Positions 54,701 to 64,000 of a stretch of 64,000 nt of DNA are shown in pieces. Positions within the stretch are counted from its first letter, which is position 1; every line of letters begins with the position of its first letter. Location: positions 14,652,501 through 14,716,500 of the forward strand of contig NC_088113.1 in assembly GCF_036370855.1 (NCBI RefSeq), in the 5' to 3' direction. Position numbers and translations under genes: made by a program. The notes under the pieces were generated by a model. That model saw nothing but the letters and a program-made list of their open reading frames with translations. It was not told where the DNA came from and did not search any database. The DNA comes from Dromaius novaehollandiae (Eukaryota; Chordata; Aves; Casuariiformes; Dromaiidae).

Positions 54701-57700
54701 TTTGCATTTCAAACTGTAAATTCTTGGAAAGCCCTTATAAGTGTTGGTACACATGTAACACAGGCTCCTTTGGGACTTCAAGTCAAATCAGTGACCCATA
54801 GCTCTATGTGCAGCATTTCTTATGGTGTTTCTCAGAACAAATTTGAATATACTGGCAGATGAACAAAGTCAGAGTTTTCTATAGTGGTTCTCTAATTCTG
54901 CAATGGTTCTCTCAGTTAGTTTTTTGCTGAGGATAACTAATGTATAATGTGTGAATCCAATATTATACTTTTCTTTTCTTGCCAAAGTGCTATATATACT
55001 ACCAGTACTGTGCTTTTTAAGGAAACAAATTATCAAAATAGATTTCTATTTCATTTTGCAGCAAGAAGTTCTTTCACAGCTGAGTTGTCAAGAAACAAAA
55101 ATCAGTATAGCATTTGACCCACAGCTTTATTTCAGATCAGCTAAATCCTGACAACTAATTTTCATGAGCACAAGACCCAGAACTACATTATATAACATTA
55201 TCATTAAATTTTCATATGTCATAATATGCCATATTTAAGCTTTGGGGTTTTTTTAGGGCAACAAATAACCCAGACTTAAAAAAACTAAAGTTGTTGTAGG
55301 TTATTACTTGTAGGAGCACTGCCAGTTGTGTTAGTTTCCACAAACAGGATACTCACCTGACACGTTGGCTACAGGTCTGCAGGATTTACCTGTCAGCCTC
55401 TAAGGAAGGATTCTATAGAAGTTATCTATAGGGAGATTTAGAACTTTCAAATAGCTGGGAATCCTTGCATATATAAGTATAAAACCTAACAAATGTTGAG
55501 GTGTGGCAATTACCACTCTTTACAAATAAATACTATTAAAACTTAGTAACTGAAAAAACCCGGTCAGCTGTAAAATAAAACAAAAAAACAAAAACAAACA
55601 AACAAAAAAGAATGAGGAGGGGGAAAAGGTCTCTTTCTTTATTTTTACATATAAATCAGGAGGTCCCTGAAACTCACAGGCATTGAAGAAATGGCTTGTT
55701 TGAGAAAATTGAAACTTGTCTCCTCAGTAAGCTCCCACTCAATAGGAAATCTTCATGCTCTCTGAAGGGGCTAGAGCTTCTTGCCAAGAAAGTATTTGGA
55801 CATCAATCTTTTAAGTTACACAAAGACATAGATATCAGCTACTGTGTAGAATGTATTTTTAATTGGAAGAGGCCATGCTAGCTGAGCTATAAAACAAGTA
55901 CAGGCTGTTAGATACAATAATAGAGAAAAAAAAATAGGGGGAAAAGTCAGTCATGAAAAAAACCCAACTTTTAACTAAAAGAGACTTCCCAGGACTCCTG
56001 AGCTAAGGTAATGGTGGAAAAACATGAAGCTTATCATAACCATCACGAATGCTGTTCAGGGCTGCAGGGATCCTGATACCATGGAAATGGCACTTGTATT
56101 CAGGATTATCTTACATGATTCAAATATAAACGAAGGCAGCTCAGATTTTGGAGAGGATCTGATACACATCAGAAAATGCAAGTATTGTTTACAGTGCACA
56201 TATATGCACTCAATAGTGCACTATGATATAGAGATACAAGAACAATAAAGATAAATTTAATTTTTCTCTTTCAATCAGAAAAGAGTGACCTAAGCTGCAG
56301 TTTCTGATACATATATAGGTCCCATTGACTTCAATGTTTACCTGATTTCAGCATTCTGATGCTGACTTGAGAAAAATGTAGCCAACATGTTTTCTGTAAA
56401 ATTAAAACCCTATATTTCTTCTGTAAATGCTTTTCTGTAAAATGAGTATTAGGGATACTAATCAGGGATACTAATTAAGCTATTTATTTTTTATTATATT
56501 CCTTTTGCCTCTGAGAGACATGACTACATGTTCTTAACTGGAAGCATAGTCCTGACAACAGACTGTGGAGAAGACAAAAGGATGCACTTTCTGTAAAGCA
56601 GGTATTCAGGAGTTTACGGATGCCCGGTACACAAGTGAGACAGACGTTACAAGTTGAGCGGCCTGTGTGTAACCTCTAAATACTTTTCTGCCTGCTTCAC
56701 TCCACACCCTTACTTCAGGCAGCTTCTCTCTGACACTAAGCAGTATCTATATATAATAAGTAGCTGCCTGAAAATGATATTAAGCATACTGAATACAGAC
56801 TCTTTAGATCCTCTTCCTCAAAGATCTTTTTAGAAATCTCATGAGATAAGGGATGGATTTAAAGTATAGAAATTAAGCAGTGAGGTCCATTGGCATTCAC
56901 AGCTGGTGCCAGGTTTGTTTCTTACAAGGTGCAGTTGGAAGAACACTTGCTTCTTTACTCACCAGTGCACTTGCTTCACACTTGATACTACCTCTTGAAG
57001 ACATTTCCTTGCAGTTATTGTTCATTGGCCAGAAACGAAACGCCACCTGGTTAGCACACCTTTCTTCTCAACGCAGCGGGTGGCCAGAGCACTCCTTTAA
57101 GAGGGGGATTATAAGGTTCGAATCCTTTCAGTCAGGGTGCCACTCCTTGAGTGGCTACTCAAATTAGAGGCGGGAACTCACATTTTAAAAGACCACTCGT
57201 GATTACTGCTCGCTTCTTCGCAGGCATCTGCACCCACCCTCAGGAGCAGGTGTGAGGTTCCAAAGGGAAGGGAGCACCTAGTGCCCAGAAGCTGGCAGGA
57301 GCTTGGCTGCATCCCCTTCCCTCAGCAGCTGTGTCGCGGCTGGTGTGAAAGAGGCCTCTTGCCTTTGCCATGATGGCCATACTATTCACAGGAACACTTC
57401 TCTTCCTTTTAGCAGTGGGGTCTGCTGTCAGTCATGTCATATCAGAAGTTCTCTCTGTAAGGATCCAGGAACAGCAGCTGGCTATGCCCTTTAAAGTACT
57501 GAGGCCATGAGAAAGTCTTGGGCGCTTTCGTCTCTGCTTTCCAGACAGAACAACCCACTGGTAAGTGTTTCTACATCCTCGGTGGTTGTCTTAAAGGGCT
57601 TTTATTGTCTGGAGTGATAGGTGAACCAGCATTTAAAATTTAGGTATTGCAACATCTGACTGGTGGTTGCCCAGGTTCTTTACTGGAACGGTTTCTAAAT

Positions 57701-58217
57701 ACCTAGGTGCTCAGCACTGGCAACATTTGCAACAGCAAATGAAATGTTAGAGAGAAATTTTATATGCCAGCTGACAGAGGGTTCTGATGATGTTCAGATT
57801 CAGCATTTAAGTACATCTAAGCCTTTCAGAGTAAGACCTAACTGCTTTTAGTACTTAAGTCAGGGAGAGTGTTCAGCATTTTCGTCAAAGGCCAAAACGT
57901 CTTGAGAACTGGGCAGTCAGATTTAAAATAAGTCGAGTAATACACTTCGCCCCAAACAAAATTGTTTTCAACACCAGCAGAGAAAATGCCAAATTTTAAC
58001 AATGGCCTTGCTGAGCTATTTTCTGCTTTCAAGGTTAAATACATCCTTTTTTGTCTCTACATTTATAGACTTCCTTTTCCTTTCACATTTTTGAACTCCA
58101 GATAATTATTCTAATTAAATACACGGAAAAGCCAACAGATACAACAAAAGTATTTTCTCTTTTGAAAACCATGGATAATTATCTCCAGTATCCATTACTT
58201 AAATGCATCATGATGAG
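51758..58217. other. Intergenic region between CR1 and the formin 3' end
   Basis: Nothing beyond short chance frames, an A-rich tract at 55576 and a ccattgacttcaatg motif at 56321 was found. A segment at 57080-57150 contains ggttcgaatcc, a tRNA B-box look-alike, but folds into no tRNA. The left edge may overlap the formin 3' UTR, whose end is not fixed. Confidence 0.5.
55576..55609. repeat. A-rich (CAAA)n low-complexity tract
   Basis: The tract reads aaaataaaacaaaaaaacaa followed by aaac units. It is simple sequence with no gene overlap. Confidence 0.75.
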
Positions 58218-58917
58218 TTTTTATTTTACCTCTCTGATATTGCTCTGTTCCTACCAATGCAAATCTTGCATATTGACTGACTTACTATAGTATTTCACCT
58301 GAATCCATGACATCAGCCATAAAAAAGCACTGCTTTATTGTACTACTTTGGAGAAAAAAACATTACCCAGCCAGATACTTTCTCGATTTTATATTAAAGC
58401 TGCAATGCTTTAAGAGCTGAAGACAAACACAAATTTTTGCTCGATATTGTCCTCTATAGGGTAACAGCTCCCCATTTCATTATAAAACTTATGAAATATT
58501 ATCTGGAAAATTAAAGTAAAATAGTGAACAATTAGATCACCATGCAGAAATTTAGTCACTGAGGGTAATAGTTACAGCTCAGTCAGAAGACTGGGTATAA
58601 AAGAAAAAGATTAAAAGAGAATTCATAAAATGTGAAGAATGTCTCCTTTCTAAATACATAAGCATCTCAAGGTAAAAAAGCACATACATCGAAAAAATGA
58701 GGACAAAGCTTATAGGTCATCTGTGATTCTACAGGTCAAATATCACTTACAAAACTACAGTATCAACTGAATCTCTCTTAAAATCAAAGTATACTCCTGT
58801 AAAGATGATATACTATCTATGTGCTACTTCATACTAATAAAACTTTCAAATCGATTAACCTAAATGTTGTTTCTGGACTTCTCTTTCCCTTCCCTCTTTA
58901 TAACAATTGTGTTGTCT

Positions 58918-59022
58918 TTATGGCATGACATCAATACATGCCTTCCTAAACTCACAAATAAATGAAGATATCCATCCAAATAGTTCCTGAGAGTCTAGAT
59001 CTTGTGGTTCCCCAAACTTTAC
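58918..59022 (-). CDS. Formin-type gene, FH2 exon C, probable C-terminal exon
   Basis: After the acceptor caaatttgcag, an open frame encodes 34 residues and then TAA. It opens VKFGEPQDLDSQELFGWISS and continues FICEFRKACIDVMP. Joined to exon B it gives SDIL/VKFGEPQDLDSQELFG. This is the terminal FH2 signature: an aromatic-Gly/Cys-Glu turn, an acidic linker, a [EQ][EL]F[FG] helix, and a final F..F.KA helix. If translation really stops here, the protein ends at the FH2 domain with no autoregulatory DAD tail. A strong gtgagt donor is embedded after ATTT (inside codon TGT of FIC). Its use would instead splice to a further exon, but reading through keeps the expected FxxEFRKA pattern. AATAAA signals lie at 58334-58339 and near 58218. 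Confidence 0.72.
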   Translation of the reverse strand, partial: VKFGEPQDLDSQELFGWISSFICEFRKACIDVMP

Positions 59023-60258
59023 CTGCAAATTTGAAAGAGAAAAATATTTAGCATTAATGTTATCCAGATAAGCTAAGCCATGTCCAAGATCTTAACGAAA
59101 TGAAAAGAGCAAGAGAAAGATTAAATCATTCATTATTACTACTAATTGACAAATAATTTTAGGAGTTTTTTCATCTCCTTATGTTTGGTCCAAGTCCAAG
59201 CAATATGAGCTACACCGTGCTATTGTCATCTCTGATTTGGATATGGCTAGAAGCTCACACCCTACACACTAACTGCATTAACTTTCAAAAATAATGCTTG
59301 TATATCAGCTGTTTCAGATTCCTCAAAGTAAGGCTCAATATTCACATTGGCAGCAAAAGGTCATCTACGCTCCTGAACATACTTCTCTACTTGATTCCTT
59401 GGGCTGGCACTGGCACCAAACAGCCATGAAAATGATTAGTCTTCAGCCGGAACGGCCTGATCCAGCTGACCCCGCAGCCACGGGAGGGCCAGCTAGCATT
59501 GCCCCAGTGGATGCTGTGGCAGTGCATGTCTTGGTGCAGGATGCGCTCTTTCACTTGCAGTACCAGTTCAGATTGACTTAAGCATGAAATCCTATTCTTA
59601 GTTTAAGTAGCCAACCAAGAAAACTTAAAGCTGACTAAAAACTCCAGCAAGCTGAGAAGCAAAACATTCCAAACAACAGTGGCCCCAGGAGCTGTCATTA
59701 AATTACCTGAATGACCTCTTTCCCAGTTTTCTCTATAGCTCAGTCTCTCTGGCTGGGCTATAGATCTCTAACTGAAGAAAAGAAATCACTAAATCATGAA
59801 GTTTCCTGGCTATGCAGTTTGTTAGAGGAACGTCGCTCATAAAAGAAAATTAGTACGTTAGGAAAATGGTTTATATTCCCTAGTGGGCATGGTAGCAGTG
59901 TATCCAAACCAAAATGTTTTCATTTTCTGGCATTTTGTTTTGCAAAAAAAAATATATATATTTATATTCACAGGGAAGTAGATGCTTTTGCAGAAAAAAA
60001 ATAATCTAATCAAAGAGCCATCTCCCCTATTCACTTCTCCTCTTCATCTGAAAAAAGGTGAAAGGACGGAAAGTTTTTCAAAAAGACCTGAAGAGCATTG
60101 GCATCAGACACACTACTATAAAACAGCATGTGAAAGGCAGGTGTACTACGAAGTTCAGTACTAGGAGAGGGATTCCTGCATTAACTAAAATCACTTCCAA
60201 ATAAGTTCTTCAGTTCTAGGACAGAAGAGGATTTTTATTATTACATCTTTGCTGGGGT

Positions 60259-60333
60259 TTAATTCAAGATGTTTGTCAGCATTTTCATGGATTTCTCCTT
60301 AATGAGATCAATGAGTTCAAGAACAGGAGGTGC
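60259..60333 (-). CDS. Possible alternative last exon of the formin-type gene
   Basis: A good acceptor (aaagttatttcag) is followed by 24 codons in phase 0: APPVLELIDLIKEKSMKMLT, NILN, stop. The AATAAA hexamer lies about 20 nt after the stop (60234-60239). Exon B ends in phase 0, so it could splice here and end the protein before the last FH2 helix. The amphipathic sequence looks coding, but I cannot match it to a formin or to anything else. It could be a chance open frame in the intron between exons B and C. Confidence 0.3.
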   Translation of the reverse strand, partial: APPVLELIDLIKEKSMKMLTNILN

Positions 60334-61427
60334 CTGAAATAACTTTCTAATCAACTAGTAGAAATCTAGAGAACAAGCTCCAAAGACTTCAACAAAAAGT
60401 TTTAAAAGGCATCTCGTGTTGCTACAAGTTCTTATCTTGCCTATAATTGAGAGCTATATTGTAACTGGAAGATACAGCTCTCCCAAGGCTGAATAGCAAT
60501 ATACTAGTATTTCAGTGTTTCAGTGTTTCAGATTGCAACCGAAATATATGGAAAGGTTTGGACAAGAAGCTATTGCTTATTCAGTTGATTAACATTTTCT
60601 AGTATCTGTCATTATCCAAACACAGTCATCTGGACATCATCTAAAAGGTTCAGAGCAAATCCTCTGTCTGGAACTCAAAAACACAGTAAAAGAAACCACT
60701 CAGATATAACCTGGTCACAAAATTTTAACCTTATCCAGTGGTACCTGATTAATAGTTTTGCATGTTGTCTTCCTAATTGTACCTCTTGAGTGCTACTAGT
60801 CCTTGATCTTTGGCACACCTCACCACTCACTCATGGTGTACCATCAGTTAAAACAGTAATGAGAGAGGCATTTCCTAGAGCTAATGACCATCTGTGAGAA
60901 GTTGATAGCCCACAGCTATACCACAGGCAGTTATCCCCAATTTATTGTTAATTCCACAGAAGTGTCAGATGCCAAGGTCACTATTGATTTTATAAGCAGA
61001 ATATAGAATCATAAAGGTAGGACCATGGATTTTTGTTTTGTTTGTTTGTTTTTATGAGCAGTATGTTTTCCACGGCTACCTACAACACATTTCCAGGTAA
61101 GATATCCAACCCCTAGGGAAGCTGGACTATTCCTTACTAGTGCTCTTCAGATGACAGGATGAGTGATCAAAGGCCAGGCTATTATATATTTACTTCACCT
61201 TTTTGCAGCTTTATAAATATGCAAATAAATCTATCCGGGACTAGCATTATTCAGAAGAAAAAAAAAATCCTTTCTAAATGAAAGAAATGACTCAAAAGCC
61301 TAACATTAGAGAGGGAGTGGGGGGGAAGAAACTGGGTTAAAAGTTGAGGCAACTTCTGGCCACATGGAAAATGAAATCATCTTCAAATGCAAATAAGGTG
61401 CAAATTGCATTTTAATATAATATGTAC

Positions 61428-61511
61428 CAGTATGTCACTATAAAGCTTCTTCATTTCATCACATCTTTTTGACAGCAAGGATAGGTCCCCTTCATACTTC
61501 TGAATTAGATC
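61428..61511 (-). CDS. Formin-type gene, FH2 exon B
   Basis: This 84-nt exon lies between an acceptor ttttattacag and a donor CTG|gtacat. It is phase 0 at both ends and encodes 28 residues: DLIQKYEGDLSLLSKRCDEM then KKLYSDIL. It joins exon A in frame (..FCKELK/DLIQKYEG..). The result is a long amphipathic helix like the one in FH2 domains that precedes the conserved FGE/FCE motif. The diaphanous-like spacing of LS, M and LY residues is visible. The exon is too short to appear as a simple ORF; splice-site quality and frame continuity are the main support. Confidence 0.78.
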
Positions 61512-62657
61512 CTGTAATAAAAATAAAACTTCTTAATTTGGTATAAGAGTGTAAAGTTAAAGCAGATATTAAACAACAGTGAGAACAAGAGAATTCAAGT
61601 CAAAATTTTCAAGTCACACAAATTTCACGGTTCACAAAACAGAACAGATCAAGCACACACATTTCCTAGCTAGTATAAAGCCATCAAATACAAAAAAGGA
61701 ACATCAACATTAGAGAACTTTTTACTGTATCATCCAATAACACTACCTATATCTATCAAAAATTTACAAAGTTAGAAGCATGATAAAGTCTTAATTTCTA
61801 TGGCAATAAATGTATCCACATTTGGCATAATCTAATCCACTTGCATGCAACACAAACACTCTCAGTTGCTAATTCTTAAGAAAGAGTCAGAAGCAAGGCC
61901 ATAGAAACTTAAAAATAACATTTCTTAAGCATGATTCCTTTGTAACATATTCATTTTAAACAACTTAAAAAACATACTGTTGAACTGCTCCAGGGCAGAA
62001 GGGAACATGCTGATTTAGCAGATGTCTACACCACCCAATGAAGCCCTGCACAAAGATATTCAGGAAAGCAGAGGTGAACATGTCCACACACTGGTAGAGG
62101 GGAATGCACTTACTAGAAGCAGCCCTGTCCAGAATCAGTGTAACCGCACTCTTGAGAGCAGAGTCCTGTCTTTGGCCCTGCTGACTTCTGACCAGAACTG
62201 CCTTGCCAACAGCCTGTTTCACTATTTTTCCACTGTGTCCATCTAGTTCTGTCATTAGCATGGGCAGAATCATCTTAGGTCAACCTATACTCACAATTTA
62301 GGCATGTTCTTGGATGATGTTTCTCTATGCTATTTTCCCTGCTGTCTGGGGGCAGAGGAACTTATTAAAATTCATATATGCTCTAAAACTGCTGTTGTTC
62401 CAAACTGTTTGCAGTGGATGACTGTGTGGCTATCTGTTCCTCATCTATTCCAGCCCATTTACCTGTGAAGCAAAAGGAGGAGATATAGAAACTCTGCAAA
62501 GCCCTCCTCATGCTGCATCCTGTGGTATGAAACACTATCAGAGGCTACTTTCCTTCTGAAATGTTCCTGAATCCCTTGTCAGGGCAGGATTCAGTACAAA
62601 CCAAGTAGATTACTCATCTTTTATCTCCAACCTACAATAAGGCTGCAATAATGTTAC

Positions 62658-62761
62658 CTTTAGTTCCTTGCAGAACTGTGACTCCTGGGGTGTTGCCTTG
62701 GTCGTCTTGGTTTTGATAAGCCGCCTGCACTGAGTAACATTTTCCAATTCTTTTTTTAAAA
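62658..62761 (-). CDS. Formin-type gene, FH2 exon A (partial gene, 5' part outside window)
   Basis: Read on the minus strand, an acceptor (ttttgttgttag) opens a 104-nt exon ending AAG|gtaaca. It completes a split codon and then encodes 34 residues beginning LKKELENVTQCRRLIKTKTT and ending SQFCKELK. The LKKELENV segment matches the helical pattern of the late FH2 domain of formins (family pattern LKKxLxxV). The FCKELKD that follows fits the next helix, which normally starts with a conserved Phe. Formins nucleate and elongate actin filaments in the cytoplasm. The preceding exons, with the rest of FH2 and any FH1 domain, should lie beyond base 64000. I cannot tell which formin this is (FHDC-like, diaphanous-like or other). 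Confidence 0.75.
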
Positions 62762-64000
62762 CTAACAACAAAAGAGAAAGAAGGTGAGAAATTTAACCAG
62801 CATGCAGTTGTGTAAAGGACTGCAGATGTCTAATGGAAAAATTAGAGGAAAATGGGTCTATAGTACGGTCATCTAGGAATATTAACTTGCCTTTTTGAAA
62901 TAAAAAACCTAAAAGAGGAATGGGTCTTACAGAAAAAATAGTATGTGACCACGTCACAAGCAACTGGAGCATAATGAAGAGGTCCGTAGTCTGGTTATGC
63001 AGCAGCCATAAATCTTACTTTTCCTAGCTTTTAAGCATTTTAATTAGCAGTAAAAATAACATTTGTCTAACCTAAGTTTTTGTGCATAAAATTCAGTGTT
63101 CCTTTAAAGATAAAAGAGCAAAAATTCTAGTATATGTTAACAGTAGGAAATCTTGTCACTCGGCACTACAGCAGACTGCTACCATGAGAGCGCTAACTGT
63201 ATGAAATGGTTGGTGGAGAAGAAGACTACTCCAGAGGTGGGATTCACCCTTGGATCAAAGGATTCAGTCCTGAACTGACCAAGGTTTCAGTCTAGTGTCT
63301 TCCTCCCTTCATGCTTATGCGATACTTGCAGGAAACGAGCCCCAGGATGTACCTCTGGATCTACATGCTGAGAATTTGGAGGATTCATGCCAACCCTTTC
63401 CTTGGAGAATGAGGAGAGTTTGGGACTCAGAAGATAAAGGAGTGATCTGCACTCAGTCCATCATGAATCCATGAAGGGAAGAGGCCAGTCAGTCTCCTCC
63501 AGTTCCCATAATGCAGCTCCTTTGAAACCAGAACCTGTTCAGAGCTACCAAGTCTGTTGTACCACTTTAGCCATGACTTTACAAACCTGGCTTTAAAATG
63601 TTTAGTGATTTCAAAAAGTTACCAACATTTTCCCCAAAGAACACAAGTGACTGAGGGGAAATAATGATTTTTGTGTCTCCTAAAAAATGATTGGAATTTG
63701 TCGGAACAAAATAAAAACACACTTCTGTAACGTCAAGCTAAATGCCTGGCTGACTACCAAAGGTTAGCAAAATGGTGCAAGGGCTTTTCACACTAGAGGC
63801 TGAGAGCGACTGTCATTCTGATATATTATCAAATGCTGAAATGGGATATGTTAGTCCAGTTACAGGCAGTGCCCATGCCACATTTTCAAATGATAGATTT
63901 TTATAAATTTTTAATGCAATACAAGCCATTTTTACCCACTTAGATACCTTCTCTGTTAGCTCACAAAGGGCTCAGTCTAAAATCCATTGACTTCACTGGC
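62762..64000 (-). other. Intron of the formin-type gene (inferred), running off the window
   Basis: This lies upstream, on the gene strand, of exon A. That exon starts with an acceptor and a split codon, so at least one earlier exon exists. I found no convincing FH2 exon in this 1.2 kb, so the donor is probably beyond base 64000. The last bases contain ccattgacttcactgg, the self-complementary motif of the ancient repeat noted elsewhere. Confidence 0.45.

Noticed and set aside
57112-57150. tRNA-like B box (ggttcgaatcc)
   Set aside because: The T arm pairs at only four of five positions, and neither an acceptor stem nor a proper D and anticodon arm can be formed with the upstream sequence.
60995-61030. 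CR1-tail-like string (agaatcataaaggtagg)
   Set aside because: The match covers only about 20 nt and then diverges, too short to call an element.
63060-63110. Possible 30-nt exon upstream of formin exon A (after tatctttaaag)
   Set aside because: The donor is weak, the length is tiny, and neither open frame resembles the expected FH2 segment.

Overview
The window looks like a piece of an avian (at least sauropsid) nuclear chromosome. It is AT-rich, gene-poor vertebrate DNA with long ORF-free stretches, spliced genes with GT..AG introns, one sharp CpG island, and two truncated CR1 LINEs of the bird/reptile type. One CR1 ends in the diagnostic ATTCTGTG repeat. I see no prokaryotic, viral or organelle features, and no complete open reading frame that stands alone as a gene.

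Two protein-coding loci can be supported, both on the minus strand. The first is CBLN4 (cerebellin-4), complete in three coding exons at 41478-41768, 39733-39849 and 36792-36989. All junctions are phase 0 and together encode 201 residues: a signal peptide, the paired cysteines of cerebellins, and a C1q domain ending in FSGFLVFPL. Its first exon sits inside a CpG island (about 40885-42060) that runs well into intron 1. That intron carries six uninterrupted GGGGCC units, read on the gene's sense strand, starting about 62 nt after the exon 1 donor.

The second locus is the 3' part of a formin-type gene at the right edge. Three exons (62658-62761, 61428-61511, 58918-59022) join in frame into the C-terminal helices of an FH2 actin-nucleation domain. 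The 5' part lies beyond base 64000. An extra exon-like segment at 60259-60333 could be an alternative last exon. I cannot name the formin, and I do not recall a formin next to CBLN4 in human.

Layout: 1-36 kb is a gene desert downstream of CBLN4, with one minus-strand CR1 (about 9.6-10.1 kb), two small CpG-rich patches (7.4 kb, 18.15 kb), a 2 x 43 bp tandem duplication (17.8 kb) and microsatellites. CBLN4 occupies about 35.7-42.1 kb. The region 42-58.9 kb is the CBLN4 upstream intergenic interval, with a plus-strand CR1 at 51.2-51.76 kb. The formin 3' end occupies about 58.3-64 kb. Both genes are transcribed leftward, so the formin lies upstream of CBLN4, about 17 kb from its promoter. CBLN4 acts as a secreted synaptic organiser and the formin as a cytoplasmic actin regulator; nothing in the sequence links them functionally.
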